In this document: positions 8,871-18,761 of the stretch, in pieces
Position numbering within the stretch: position 1 is the first letter of the stretch
How the letters are laid out: each line of letters begins with the position of its first letter
DNA from: CAXXOK01 sp964584315
GTDB taxonomy: Bacteria; Bacillota; Clostridia; Christensenellales; Aristaeellaceae
NCBI GenBank assembly: GCA_964584315.1
Contig: CAZOZO010000002.1
Location: 82,863-146,862, forward strand
Direction: 5' to 3'
Length of the DNA stretch: 64,000 bases
Position numbers and translations under genes: made by a program
The notes under the pieces: model-generated
Databases searched by the model: none
What the model saw: only the letters and a program-made list of their open reading frames with translations
What the model was told of the DNA's origin: nothing

Positions 8871-9533
8871 TCAGGGCCCGTCGTCGCCCACCGCGTCCAT
8901 ATCCTCTGAAGCCATTGTATCACAACCTTCGCCATCGCTCAACGGTGGCGTGAGGGCGGTTTCGATTTTTTGCAGCAGCTCCGCACGTCCCGTGCCATCC
9001 TCGGCGGATACCACGACGACCTCCCACGGCTGCACCAGCAGCGCGCGGCAGATGGGCGCAAGCTGCTTACCGCGCGCGCCGCGGCTGATCTTATCCGCCT
9101 TGGTGGCCACCACCGTAAAGGGTATGCCCATCTGGCGCAGGTAGTTCGCCATGGTCACATCGTCGGCGGTGGGGTCATGGCGGATATCGACCAGCAGCAG
9201 CACATGCCGCAGCAGCGTGCTCTTCTGGAAGTACGCGTCCATCATCACGCCCCAGCGTTCCTTCTCCGCCTTATCCACCTTGGCGAAACCATAACCGGGC
9301 AAATCGACCAGGTGGAAAGCGTCGTTGATGAGGAACACGTTGATCAGTCGCGTCTTGCCGGGCGTCGAGCTGGTCTTGCACAGCTTTTTGCGGTTGCACA
9401 GGGCATTGATCAGCGAGCTCTTGCCCACGTTGCTCTTGCCCACCACCGCCAGCTGGCTGAGGGTGATGGGCGAGCTTTCCGCATATTTCGCAAGGCTGGT
9501 CACAAAGGTTGCGTTCTTGATCTCCATGCTCAT
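8871..9533 (-). CDS. engB: Ribosome biogenesis GTPase EngB/YsxC
   Basis: EngB is an essential TRAFAC GTPase for assembly of the 50S ribosomal subunit. G1 (VGKSNVGKSSLI), the G2/G3 region (TPGKTRLINVF, DLPGYGFAKV), G4 (ATKADK) and G5 (VVVSAEDGTG) are all present in order. The start at 9533 overlaps the lon stop by the four bases ATGA, so translation is coupled. A second ATG two codons in (9527) is also possible. At 220 residues it is slightly longer than usual because of an acidic C-terminal tail (EDMDAVGDDGP). The lon-ysxC order is conserved in Firmicutes. Confidence 0.96.
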   Translation of the reverse strand: MSMEIKNATFVTSLAKYAESSPITLSQLAVVGKSNVGKSSLINALCNRKKLCKTSSTPGKTRLINVFLINDAFHLVDLPGYGFAKVDKAEKERWGVMMDAYFQKSTLLRHVLLLVDIRHDPTADDVTMANYLRQMGIPFTVVATKADKISRGARGKQLAPICRALLVQPWEVVVVSAEDGTGRAELLQKIETALTPPLSDGEGCDTMASEDMDAVGDDGP

Positions 9534-11953
9534 AGCCCCGGATATACGGGCGTGCCGGTGCCTGCGGGGGGAATGGCCAACTCCGGCACGGTGGCGGCGG
9601 TGGGGTTGGCGGGCACGGCCACGGGCAGCTTGGCCGCCAGCGCGTGCGCCAGCACCTCGTCGATCTTCTCCACCGGCATCACGCGCACCTTTTGCAACAC
9701 GGTGGGCGGCACGTCTTCCAGGTCTTTGCTGTTCTCGCGGGGGATCAGCGCCAGCGTGAGGCCCGCACGGTAGGCGGCCAGCAGCTTTTCCTTAAGGCCG
9801 CCGATGGGCAGCACGCGCCCGCGCAGGGTGATCTCGCCCGTCATAGCCACGCTTTGCAGCACCGGGGTGGCGGTGAGCGCGCTCACCAGCGCGGTGGTCA
9901 TGGCAACGCCGGCCGAGGGCCCATCCTTGGGCACGGCGCCCTCCGGCACGTGGATGTGGATGTCATGCGCCTTGTAGTATTCGGCAGGGATGCCCCATGC
10001 TTCGCTGTGCGCACGCACCCATGAGAGGGCCGCCTTGGCGCTCTCCTGCATCACGTCGCCCAGCTTACCGGTCAGCTGCAAGCTGCCCGTGCCGCGCATG
10101 ATGGTGCACTCCACCGCCAGCGTTTCGCCGCCCACCGAGGTCACGGCAAGGCCGTTCACCACGCCGATGAGGCTGGCCTTCTCCGTCTTTTCGCGCAGGA
10201 ACTGCACTGCACCAAGGTATTCCTTCAGTTTTTTGGTGGTGACGGCCACGCTCGCCGCGCCGGTCTTGATGATCTCTACCGCAGCCTTGCGCACCACGCG
10301 CGCCAGTGTGCGCTCCAGCGTGCGCACGCCCGCCTCGCGGGTGTAGCCCTCGATCAGCTCCTGCATCACGCGGTCGGTCATGGTCACGCTCTTGGGCGGC
10401 AGGCCGTGGGCCTTGACCTGCTTGGGAAGCAGGTGCTTTTTACCGATGGCGAGCTTCTCCATTTCGGTATAGCTGGGCACCTCGATGATTTCCAGCCTGT
10501 CCAGAAGGGCAGGCGGGATGGTGTCCATGGTGTTGGCTGTGGTGATGAACATCACGCGGCTCAAATCGAAGGGCAGCTCCATGTAGTGGTCGCGGAAGGC
10601 GTTGTTCTGTTCCGCGTCCAGCACCTCCAGCAACGCAGAGGCGGGGTCGCCGCGGAAGTCGCTGCTCATCTTGTCGATCTCGTCAAACAGGAACACGGGG
10701 TTCATGGTGCCCGCCTGCTTGAGGCCGCTGATGATGCGGCCGGGGATGGCGCCCACGTAGGTGCGCCGGTGGCCGCGAATCTCCGCCTCGTCGCGCACGC
10801 CGCCCAGTGACATCTGTACGAATTTACGGCCCACCGCCTCGGCGATGGCGCGCACGATGCTCGTTTTGCCCACGCCCGGCGGGCCTACGAAGCACAGGAT
10901 AGGGCCTTTCATGTCCTGCTTGAGACGCAGCACAGCGAGGTACTCCACAATGCGTTCCTTGACCTTTTTAAGGCCGTAGTGGTCGCGATCCAGTACCTGC
11001 TCCGCGCGCTTCAAGTCCAGATTGTCCTCGGTGGTCTTGCCCCATGGCAAGTCCAAAATCCACTCCACATACGTGCGGCTGATGCCGATCTCCGGCGTGC
11101 CGGGCGCCATGTGCGACAGGCGCTCCAGCTCGCGTTCGGCCTTCTGTCGCGCCTCGTCGTTCACTGGGGTCTGGGCCAGCTTCTCGCGCAGCTCGTCCAC
11201 GTCGGTGGCTTCCTTGTCGCCCAGTTCGGTCTGGATGGCCTTGATCTGCTCGCGAAGGTAATAGTCTTTCTGGTTTTTCTCGATCTGCTGCTTGATGCGC
11301 GCCTGTACGGTCTTCTCGACCTCCGAAAGCTTGGTCTCGCGCAGCAAAATGGCGCACAGCGCCTCCAGCCGCTCGCTCACGTTCAGCTTTTCGAGGATCG
11401 TCTGCCGGTCGCCGAGCTGGATCAGCACATTAGCGGCAATCGTATCCGCCAGCTGATCGGGCTTGGTGATGGCCATCACACTGCGCAGCGTCTCCTGCGA
11501 TACGCGCTGGCTGGTTTTGTAATACTCCTCGAAATACTCGTGCGTGGTGCGTACCAGCGCCTTGAGCTCGGTGGTCTGCGCCGCGCCGGTGGCGCGCACG
11601 GGGCGCACGTCCGCCAGCAGGCAGGGGTCGTCCTCCACGATATCGATGAGCTCCGCGCGGCGCTCGCCCTCCACCAGCACGCGGATGCTGTCGCCCGGCA
11701 GGTTGAGCACCTGCTTGACAAGCGCGATGGTTCCCACGGGCGCAAGGTCGTCCTTGCCGGGGTCCTCCGCGTCCGCGTCCTTCTGGGCGACAAGGAATAT
11801 CTTCTGATCTGCCAGCATCGCCTTTTCCAGCGCGGCGACGCTCTTCACACGGCCTACGTCAAAATGCAGCACCATGTGCGGAAACACCATCATGCCCCGC
11901 AGCGGGAGCACGGGCAGGCGGGTCAAGGGGGTCTTTCGCGTGGTCTGTTGCAT
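9530..11953 (-). CDS. lon: ATP-dependent protease Lon (LonA)
   Basis: Lon is a soluble AAA+ serine protease that degrades misfolded and regulatory proteins. The 807-residue protein has the N-terminal substrate domain (LPVLPLRGMMVFPHM), a coiled central region, Walker A GPPGVGKTSI, Walker B VFLFDEIDKM, and the protease domain with catalytic serine in PKDGPSAGVAM and the lysine-bearing GGLKEKLLAA. The ATG at 11953 follows AAGGAGG at six bases; the longer frame from 12037 overlaps the promoter and is rejected. It has its own promoter and is separated from clpX by a hairpin, yet keeps the tig-clpX-lon-ysxC order of Bacillus. Confidence 0.97.
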   Translation of the reverse strand: MQQTTRKTPLTRLPVLPLRGMMVFPHMVLHFDVGRVKSVAALEKAMLADQKIFLVAQKDADAEDPGKDDLAPVGTIALVKQVLNLPGDSIRVLVEGERRAELIDIVEDDPCLLADVRPVRATGAAQTTELKALVRTTHEYFEEYYKTSQRVSQETLRSVMAITKPDQLADTIAANVLIQLGDRQTILEKLNVSERLEALCAILLRETKLSEVEKTVQARIKQQIEKNQKDYYLREQIKAIQTELGDKEATDVDELREKLAQTPVNDEARQKAERELERLSHMAPGTPEIGISRTYVEWILDLPWGKTTEDNLDLKRAEQVLDRDHYGLKKVKERIVEYLAVLRLKQDMKGPILCFVGPPGVGKTSIVRAIAEAVGRKFVQMSLGGVRDEAEIRGHRRTYVGAIPGRIISGLKQAGTMNPVFLFDEIDKMSSDFRGDPASALLEVLDAEQNNAFRDHYMELPFDLSRVMFITTANTMDTIPPALLDRLEIIEVPSYTEMEKLAIGKKHLLPKQVKAHGLPPKSVTMTDRVMQELIEGYTREAGVRTLERTLARVVRKAAVEIIKTGAASVAVTTKKLKEYLGAVQFLREKTEKASLIGVVNGLAVTSVGGETLAVECTIMRGTGSLQLTGKLGDVMQESAKAALSWVRAHSEAWGIPAEYYKAHDIHIHVPEGAVPKDGPSAGVAMTTALVSALTATPVLQSVAMTGEITLRGRVLPIGGLKEKLLAAYRAGLTLALIPRENSKDLEDVPPTVLQKVRVMPVEKIDEVLAHALAAKLPVAVPANPTAATVPELAIPPAGTGTPVYPGL

Positions 11954-12008
11954 GGTTTCCTCCTTATGGCATAACGGCCGCGCTGCGCAGCCGCTCTGTG
12001 CCGATACC

Positions 12009-12037
12009 ATCATAACCGCTTGCGTTTGCAAATACAA
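12009..12037 (-). promoter_or_regulatory. Promoter of lon-engB
   Basis: On the minus strand TTGTAT (12037-12032) and TATGAT (12014-12009) are 17 bp apart, about 56 bp before the lon start. No HrcA-type CIRCE or CtsR-like operator was recognised next to it. Confidence 0.65.
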
Positions 12038-12113
12038 GCGGCGTTGTGTGCTCTGAATGTATCAATTCATGGGGGCGTGCCCCCCAGTGAGTATACCCGC
12101 CCTGCGGGGGACT

Positions 12114-12147
12114 AAACACGCCGCACCATGTTTGATGCGGCGTGTTT
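12114..12147 (-). terminator. Hairpin terminator after clpX
   Basis: A perfect 12-bp inverted repeat (AAACACGCCGCA / TGCGGCGTGTTT) with a 10-base loop begins nine bases past the clpX stop. On the minus strand the stem ends in GTGTTTA, a short T-run. It separates clpX from lon. Confidence 0.7.
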
Positions 12148-12155
12148 CGGGGAGG

Positions 12156-13463
<1,308 letters not shown>

Positions 13464-13476
13464 GGGTTACCTCCCG

Positions 13477-14070
13477 TCACTTCGCGCCTTTGGGCTGGTA
13501 GATTTCGTCGATGATGCCGTACTTGAGAGCTTCCTCGGCGCTCATGAAATAGTCGCGCTCCACGTCGCGCTCGACCTTTTCCAGCGTCTGGCCGCTCATC
13601 TGCGCGATCAGTGCGTTCATCTTGCGCTTGGTGCGCAGCAGCCACTCCGCGCGGATCTGCACATCGGTCGCCTGACCGCTCGCGCCGCCGAGGGGCTGGT
13701 GGATCATCACTTCGCTGTTGGGCAGCGCCAGGCGCTTGCCCTTCTCGCCCGCCATCAGCAAAAACGCACCCATCGAGGCCGCCATGCCAACACACACGGT
13801 GCGCACGTTCGGCTTGATGTGCTGCATGGTGTCAAAAATCGCCATGCCCGCCGTTACGCTACCGCCGGGGCTGTTGATGTACAGGGAGATGTCCGCGTCC
13901 GGGTTTTCCATCTCCAAAAAGAGCAACTGCGCGACGACCAGGTTGGCCACGTCGTCGTCGATCTCCCCGCCGAGGAACACGATGCGGTCCTTCAAAAGAC
14001 GCGAGTAGATGTCGAAGCTGCGCTCGCCGCGGTTGGTTTGTTCGATGACCATTGGGATCAAAGTACTCAT
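13477..14070 (-). CDS. clpP: ATP-dependent Clp protease proteolytic subunit ClpP
   Basis: ClpP is the tetradecameric serine peptidase that works with ClpX. The catalytic triad is visible: Ser in MAASMGAFLL, His in EVMIHQPLGG, Asp in VERDYFM. The N-terminal IPMVIEQTNRGERSFDIYSR and the substrate-groove INSPGGSV are canonical, and 197 residues is the normal length. It lies between tig and clpX on the same strand. The 173 bp between tig and clpP hold no gene. Confidence 0.98.
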   Translation of the reverse strand: MSTLIPMVIEQTNRGERSFDIYSRLLKDRIVFLGGEIDDDVANLVVAQLLFLEMENPDADISLYINSPGGSVTAGMAIFDTMQHIKPNVRTVCVGMAASMGAFLLMAGEKGKRLALPNSEVMIHQPLGGASGQATDVQIRAEWLLRTKRKMNALIAQMSGQTLEKVERDVERDYFMSAEEALKYGIIDEIYQPKGAK

Positions 14071-14243
14071 GTTTTACTCCTGTCTACCGGCTTGAAAACG
14101 GCGGTTGCCGCGTGCATGGCCGGCACATGCGCCTGATTGGGAAAGGCGGCAGGCGCGCGCATCACTGCGCCGTCGCAAGCCGCCTGTGTGCCGCGCATAG
14201 CCGCGGGCTATCGATTCGTTGCCGTGGATATGCGCGGGGGTCA

Positions 14244-15713
14244 TTACTCGGCCTTGGGCTCGGTTTCGGTCTTTTTCTTGGCGGCGGGCTTTGCCTTGGG
14301 CTTGGCAGCCTTCTTGGCCTCCACGCTCTCGGTCTCGGCATCGGGCTGCTCGTCCACAACCTTCTTGGGTGCCTTCTTCGCGGCGGGTTTCTTGGCCGGT
14401 TTCTCGGCCTCGTCGGCGGGGTTCTCGTCAGTCACGGCCGCGCTGGCCCACAGCATATCCAGAACCCGGTTGATGCGGCTGCGGTGCGTGAAGTAGGCCA
14501 GCTGCGAGTCGTTCAGCTCTGCGCGGAATTCATCGGCGCTCTTGCCCACGGCTTTGGCATACTCCTCGACCATCTTGGCCACGTCCGCCTCGTCCGCTTC
14601 CACATTCTCCGCCTTGATGATCTCCTCGATCACCAGCTCGGTCTTAAGGTTATTGCGGGCTTCCTCGCGGTACATGTCGTGCATCTGCTCATCGGTCTGG
14701 CCGGTCAGCTGCATGTAACGCTTCATGTCGAAACCCTGCTGCTGCATGCGCCAGTCCATCTCGCGCAGCAGGTCGTGCAGCTTGTCCTCCACCATCGGGG
14801 CGGGAATATCGACTTCGGCGGCATCCACGATTTTCTGCACCAGGCTCTGGCGCACGGCCTCGGTCGCCTGGTCGTCGGCGGTCTTTTGCAGCTTGGCGCG
14901 GATATCAGCGCTGAAATCGGCCAGGGTGTCAAACTCGCTCACTTCGCTGGCGAAATCGTCGTCCAGCTCCGGCAGCTCCTCACGGGTGATGGCGTTCACC
15001 TTTACGTGGAACACAGCAGCCTTGCCCTTGAGGTTCTCGGCATGGTACTCCTCGGGGAAGGTCACGGTCAGATCCTTCTCCTCGCCGATGGAGAGGCCTA
15101 CCATCTGCTCCTCAAAACCCGGGATGAACGAGCCGGAACCGATCGTAAGCTTCTGCCCCGCTGCGGTGCCGCCGTCGAACTTTACGCCGTCCACGGTGCC
15201 GCTGTAGTCGAGGTTCACCTCATCGCCCGTCTGCACGGGGCGGTCGGTCACTTCCACGCTGCGGGCAACGCGCTTCTGCTCCTGCGAAAGGCGCGCTTCC
15301 ACGTCGCTGTCCTGAACGGGGCGCACGGTACGGGTCACGGCCACGCCCTTATACTCGCCCAGCTTGACCTCCGGTTGCACAAAAACCTCGCAGCTGAAAG
15401 CCACGTCCTTGCCCTTTTCGATCTTGTCCACGTCCAACTCGGGCTGGCTCACGGGGTGCAAGTCTTCCTTCTGCACAGCTTCCATATAGGCGTCGGGAAA
15501 AACGAGCTCCAGCGCGTCGTCAAAGAAGACCATCTCACCGTACATACGCTCGATCAGCTTGCGGGGCGCCTTGCCCTTGCGAAAGCCCGGCACGTTGATG
15601 CGGCCGCGGTTTTTCAGGTAGGCCTTCTCCACAGCCGCCTCAAAATCGACCGCCGGTACGCTGAAGTTGATCTTGACTTTGTTGCCGGTACGTTTTTCCA
15701 CCGTGTATTCCAT
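14244..15713 (-). CDS. tig: Trigger factor with Lys/Ala/Glu-rich C-terminal tail
   Basis: Trigger factor is the ribosome-bound chaperone and peptidyl-prolyl isomerase for nascent chains. The ribosome-docking signature GFRKGKAP is present near residue 43, the FKBP-like domain spans about 150-240 (VQTGDEVNLDYSGTVDG), and the chaperone domain follows. Typical proteins have 430-450 residues; this one has 489 because about 60 residues rich in Lys, Ala, Pro and Glu follow DEAEKPAKKPAAKKAPKK. Such tails occur in some high-GC Clostridia. The start ATG is preceded by GGGAGG. It is the first gene of the tig-clpP-clpX unit and has a clear upstream promoter. Confidence 0.96.
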   Translation of the reverse strand: MEYTVEKRTGNKVKINFSVPAVDFEAAVEKAYLKNRGRINVPGFRKGKAPRKLIERMYGEMVFFDDALELVFPDAYMEAVQKEDLHPVSQPELDVDKIEKGKDVAFSCEVFVQPEVKLGEYKGVAVTRTVRPVQDSDVEARLSQEQKRVARSVEVTDRPVQTGDEVNLDYSGTVDGVKFDGGTAAGQKLTIGSGSFIPGFEEQMVGLSIGEEKDLTVTFPEEYHAENLKGKAAVFHVKVNAITREELPELDDDFASEVSEFDTLADFSADIRAKLQKTADDQATEAVRQSLVQKIVDAAEVDIPAPMVEDKLHDLLREMDWRMQQQGFDMKRYMQLTGQTDEQMHDMYREEARNNLKTELVIEEIIKAENVEADEADVAKMVEEYAKAVGKSADEFRAELNDSQLAYFTHRSRINRVLDMLWASAAVTDENPADEAEKPAKKPAAKKAPKKVVDEQPDAETESVEAKKAAKPKAKPAAKKKTETEPKAE

Positions 15714-15781
15714 GTGTTTTCCTCCCAGACGTGGTTTCGGCTTCCAGCCGCCGTCGTAATTTCAAATGAACACCATTTGTT

Positions 15782-15810
15782 AGTATACCATCAATCGCAC
15801 TTTCGCGCAA
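15782..15810 (-). promoter_or_regulatory. Promoter of tig-clpP-clpX
   Basis: On the minus strand TTGCGC (15810-15805) and TATACT (15787-15782) are 17 bp apart, about 70 bp upstream of the tig start. The 15714-16047 intergenic region contains this promoter and the divergent one at 15949-15998. Confidence 0.65.
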
Positions 15811-15948
15811 GCCTGGAAACCCAAAAGCCTGCACCTATCTTATATCCCGCTTGGGCCGCTGTGAATCGCCTTCCCGCTTCGCAAGGCAGGCCGCGATTCT
15901 TTTCCGGCGTGTATCACAACAATTTGCTTTACACATAGAATATTATTT

Positions 15949-15998
15949 TTGACTTTGTGTTATTTTTACTTGACATTGTGTATTTTCTGTGCTACACT
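15949..15998 (+). promoter_or_regulatory. Promoter with a 21-bp-spaced direct repeat, upstream of the DUF2178-like/HTH/MDR operon
   Basis: TTGACA (15970-15975) and TACACT (15993-15998) are 17 bp apart, about 50 bp before the ATG at 16048. The -35 box lies inside the second copy of a direct repeat: TTGACTTTGTGT at 15949 and TTGACATTGTGT at 15970, spaced exactly two helical turns. This would suit an operator for the HTH protein encoded in the same operon; that link is inference. Confidence 0.6.
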
Positions 15999-16047
15999 CC
16001 ATCCGTAACCAAGACATCCCCCCCTGAATCCAGAAAGGAAGGTAACC

Positions 16048-16542
16048 ATGTCCTACGGAGAAAAAAAGACCATCGTCAGCATGGTCGCGGGCGTCCTGCT
16101 GTTGGCCGCCTACATCGTCTACACCTTGAACGCCTATGCCGCGGGGAGTGCCTCCCCCGCCGACCTGCGCTTCAGCGCCGTCACGATGCTGGTGTTCATT
16201 GGCATCGGCGTTGGCGTGACCATCGTAACGCAGATCGTGTTTCACATCCTGATGGCGATCGGCATCGCCATCCGCAAACCCTCCGCGAAGGATACCGAGA
16301 TCGAGCAGCAGCTTTCCGCCGAAACCCGTGAAGACGAGATGGACAAGCTGATCGAGCTCAAGGCCCTGCAGACGGGCTATTACATCGCGGGCACCGGCAC
16401 GCTGTGCGCGCTCGTATCCATCGTGCTGGGCGCGCAGGGCGGCGTGATGCTCAACATCATCTACCTGAGCATGGCGCTGGGCTCGCTTGCGGAAGGCGCG
16501 CTCAAGCTGTTCTATTATAGGAAGGGTGTCCGTAATGCCTGA
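16048..16542 (+). CDS. Four-pass membrane protein (DUF2178-like)
   Basis: This 164-residue protein has four hydrophobic helices: IVSMVAGVLLLAAYIVYTL (about 9-27), VTMLVFIGIGVGVTIVTQIV, YIAGTGTLCALVSIVLGA and VMLNIIYLSMALGSLAEGA. A charged cytoplasmic-looking loop (DTEIEQQLSAETREDEMDKL) separates helices 2 and 3. The pattern resembles small membrane proteins that in Firmicutes are encoded next to a tiny XRE-type HTH gene, as here, where the two genes overlap by eight bases. Such pairs are often called regulatory modules, but the function is not established. The start follows AAGGAAGG at five bases. Confidence 0.7.
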   Translation: MSYGEKKTIVSMVAGVLLLAAYIVYTLNAYAAGSASPADLRFSAVTMLVFIGIGVGVTIVTQIVFHILMAIGIAIRKPSAKDTEIEQQLSAETREDEMDKLIELKALQTGYYIAGTGTLCALVSIVLGAQGGVMLNIIYLSMALGSLAEGALKLFYYRKGVRNA

Positions 16543-16765
16543 AAAGCTCGTGATCACCAACCAGATACGCAGGCTTCGCTTCTTCGCCGGAGAGATGACC
16601 CAGCAGCAACTGGCGGATTTGACCGGAGCGTCGCGGCAAACCATCATCGCCGTGGAGGCGGGCAAGTATGCTCCCTCGCTGGAGTTGGCCTTCCGCATCG
16701 CGGACGCGTTCGGCGTGTCCATTACCGAGGTGTTCAGCCGCGAGCAGCAGGAGGTAGCCAAGTGA
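16535..16765 (+). CDS. Small XRE-family HTH transcriptional regulator
   Basis: This 76-residue protein is essentially one helix-turn-helix domain: NQIRRLRFFAGEMTQQQLAD, then TGASRQTIIAVEAGKYAPSLE, then the final helix with ITEVFSREQQ. It is typical of the small regulators paired with membrane proteins in Clostridia and Bacilli. The ATG at 16535 overlaps the upstream gene by eight bases and is preceded by GGAAGG. Its stop overlaps the GTG of the oxidoreductase gene, so all three are one operon. The direct repeat in the operon promoter is a candidate binding site (inferred). Confidence 0.88.
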   Translation: MPEKLVITNQIRRLRFFAGEMTQQQLADLTGASRQTIIAVEAGKYAPSLELAFRIADAFGVSITEVFSREQQEVAK

Positions 16766-17712
16766 AAGCCATGGTATATGTCAAGGGCGACTTCGCCCAC
16801 CGCTTCCACTTGCAGGAGCGATCCCTGCCTGCGGTCGGGCGCGGCGAGGTGCTGGTGCATGTGCGCTGCTCCTCGGTAAACGCGGGGGACTACCGCTCGC
16901 TGCACAACGGCGCCATCCCCAAGAGCGGTGTGTTCGGCGCGGACGTGGCGGGCGTGGTAGCGGCGGTGGGCGCTGGGGTGACGATCTTCCGCGTTGGCGA
17001 CCGGGTGCTGGGCGACCTCTCCAACCACGGCAGCGGTGGTTTTGCGGAATACGCCCTCGCGCCGGAGGGCATCCTCGCACGCATGCCGGACGCGCTGCCC
17101 TTCGAGCAGGCGGCCGCGCTGCCGCTCGCAGCGGTCACCGCGCTGCAGGCCTTGCGCGACGCAGGCGGGCTGAAGGCCGGTCAGCACGTGCTGGTGCACG
17201 GTGCAAGCGGCGGTGTTGGCACCTACGCGGTGCAGATTGCCAAACACATGGGTGCGGAGGTAACTGCCGTGTGCAGTGGCCGGAATGTGCCGCAGACGCT
17301 CACCCTCGGTGCAGATCACGTGATCGATTACCAGCGGGAGGATTTCACCCTCGGCGCGCGGCGGTTTGATCTGGCGCTGGCCATCCATGGCGGCGAAGCC
17401 CCCCGCGATTATCGCCGCGTGCTCAAGCGCGGCGGCAGGTTGGTGTTGGTAGGCGGATCGCTGTCGCGGTTGCTCAAGGCCCTGTTCGTGATGCCTGTAC
17501 TCCGTGCGCTGGGGTTCCGCCAACAGTTGCTGGTCGCCCGCCAGAACCGCGACGACCTTTCGCTGGTTGCCCGCATGGCCGCCGAGGGCACGCTCACGCC
17601 CGTGATCGACCGCGCCTATCCGCTGGAAGCCCTGAACGAGGCGTTCAGCTACACGGAGGCCGGCCATGCGGCGGGCAAAGTGCTCGTGACCATATCGGGC
17701 GAGGGCGAATGA
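16762..17712 (+). CDS. NAD(P)-dependent zinc-free alcohol dehydrogenase / quinone oxidoreductase (MDR family)
   Basis: This 316-residue medium-chain reductase has an N-terminal GroES-like domain (FGADVAGVVAAVGAGVTIFRVGDRVLGDL) and a Rossmann domain with VLVHGASGGVGTYAVQIAKHMGAEV and TLGADHVIDY. Zinc-ligand cysteines of classical alcohol dehydrogenases are absent, so it fits the zeta-crystallin/quinone oxidoreductase branch that reduces quinones or enones with NADPH. The GTG start at 16762 overlaps the HTH stop (GTGA), with GAGG eight bases upstream. The natural substrate is unknown. Its place behind an HTH regulator suggests stress-responsive expression, which is inference. Confidence 0.88.
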   Translation: MKAMVYVKGDFAHRFHLQERSLPAVGRGEVLVHVRCSSVNAGDYRSLHNGAIPKSGVFGADVAGVVAAVGAGVTIFRVGDRVLGDLSNHGSGGFAEYALAPEGILARMPDALPFEQAAALPLAAVTALQALRDAGGLKAGQHVLVHGASGGVGTYAVQIAKHMGAEVTAVCSGRNVPQTLTLGADHVIDYQREDFTLGARRFDLALAIHGGEAPRDYRRVLKRGGRLVLVGGSLSRLLKALFVMPVLRALGFRQQLLVARQNRDDLSLVARMAAEGTLTPVIDRAYPLEALNEAFSYTEAGHAAGKVLVTISGEGE

Positions 17713-17796
17713 TCCAAAACCGACCCTCCGCAGGCTCATAGCCGGACGCATACATCAATACACTCCACCATCACGCATAATCGCCCACCCATGCGG

Positions 17797-17853
17797 CTGA
17801 AAGGCAGCGCGGTGGCCATGGCACATATGCCCGGCCGCCGCGCTGCCTTTCAG
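17797..17853. terminator. Bidirectional hairpin between convergent genes
   Basis: A perfect 16-bp inverted repeat (CTGAAAGGCAGCGCGG / CCGCGCTGCCTTTCAG) lies between the convergent stops at 17712 and 17864. Both strands end the stem in CCTTTCAG, so it may terminate both units. Confidence 0.7.
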
Positions 17854-17863
17854 CTGTGGTTGT

Positions 17864-18544
17864 TTATGCGATTGCCGCCGCTTTGCGATCCTTGCGCATG
17901 GCCAGATAGCCGATCAGCACCGTCCACACATAGGCGCAGGTTTTGGGGATCATCAGCATGCCGATCAGCGGCACCGTGTCCGCAAACAGCACCACCGGGA
18001 TGTAGAACGCAAAGCTGAGCACGATAGTCAGCCACATGAAGCGGAAGGGCCTGTCGCCCGCAGTCTTCGCGCTGTTGTAGAACAGCACGATCACCACCAG
18101 CCCCAGCAGCGCGAACGGGATATTGCGCCAGATGCCCCAGCTGAGCGGCGCAGTAAGGCTCGTCCACGCGTTTTGCGGGAAAAGGCACAACGCGCCGCGC
18201 ACCGCCGCCAGCGTATAAACCGCGACCGTCAGCGCGGTTTTACCCGCCACCTTGTACCGTGCGCGCCACACGTGGTAGAGAAGCACGTAGAACACCGTCA
18301 TCGTGATGGAGGTGACCAGCTTGCCAACGCCCAGCGCCACCGCGAACTGGTCAAGGCCCAGCGTGTTGAGCGCATAGGCGCGCGGCACCAAATGGAACGC
18401 ATCGCCCGCACCCAGCACCACAGCCATGATACCAAACAGCAGGTATTGCCGTTCTCCCTTCGCGCCCCGTATCATTAAAATACCCAGCGTGATGACCGTA
18501 GCAAGGTATGCGATGTCAAAGACCGTCTCCATGATCGCCTGCAT
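17864..18544 (-). CDS. Multi-pass membrane protein of unknown function
   Basis: This 226-residue protein is almost entirely hydrophobic helices. Clear ones include TVFDIAYLATVITLGILMI, YLLFGIMAVVLGAGDAFHLV, LVTSITMTVFYVLLYHVW, ALTVAVYTLAAVRGALCLF, FALLGLVVIVLFYNSA, LTIVLSFAFYIPVVLF and YVWTVLIGYLAM, about seven in all. The ATG at 18544 was chosen because GGGGAGGGG precedes it by five bases; the frame open to 18748 crosses the promoter. No catalytic motif is evident. A DAF-like or putative sensor/transport role cannot be distinguished, so it is best called a conserved-looking membrane protein. Confidence 0.8.
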   Translation of the reverse strand: MQAIMETVFDIAYLATVITLGILMIRGAKGERQYLLFGIMAVVLGAGDAFHLVPRAYALNTLGLDQFAVALGVGKLVTSITMTVFYVLLYHVWRARYKVAGKTALTVAVYTLAAVRGALCLFPQNAWTSLTAPLSWGIWRNIPFALLGLVVIVLFYNSAKTAGDRPFRFMWLTIVLSFAFYIPVVLFADTVPLIGMLMIPKTCAYVWTVLIGYLAMRKDRKAAAIA

Positions 18545-18599
18545 GGTAACCCCTCCCCGTATGGCCTTATGGGTCTGTGTGCATGCTGCACGCAAGGCT

Positions 18600-18627
18600 A
18601 TTGTATACCCGCGTGCGGTATTGTCAA
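18600..18627 (-). promoter_or_regulatory. Promoter of the seven-helix membrane protein gene
   Basis: On the minus strand TTGACA (18627-18622) and TACAAT (18605-18600) are 16 bp apart, about 56 bp before the ATG at 18544. Confidence 0.7.
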
Positions 18628-18752
18628 TGCTGCGTCTGTGCAGCGCATCACTGCCCACACTGGCATACCCGCCGAGTGCGGACGTGAAACGCTTGCCGTG
18701 CTGTACTGTTTTTGCATCCGTGAAAGTTTTATCGTTCGCAAGGGCCAACTTA

Positions 18753-18761
18753 TGGTATAAT
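18753..18761 (+). promoter_or_regulatory. Extended -10 promoter upstream of the DUF3783 gene
   Basis: TGGTATAAT (extended -10) lies at 18753-18761 without a good -35. Transcription would start near 18768, leaving a leader of about 225 bases before the ATG at 18994. The leader contains a possible small branched structure at 18913-18964 but no convincing gene. Confidence 0.5.

Noticed and set aside
15943..17751. Minus-strand open frame of 602 codons
   Set aside because: Antisense to three tightly overlapping plus-strand genes with recognised families.
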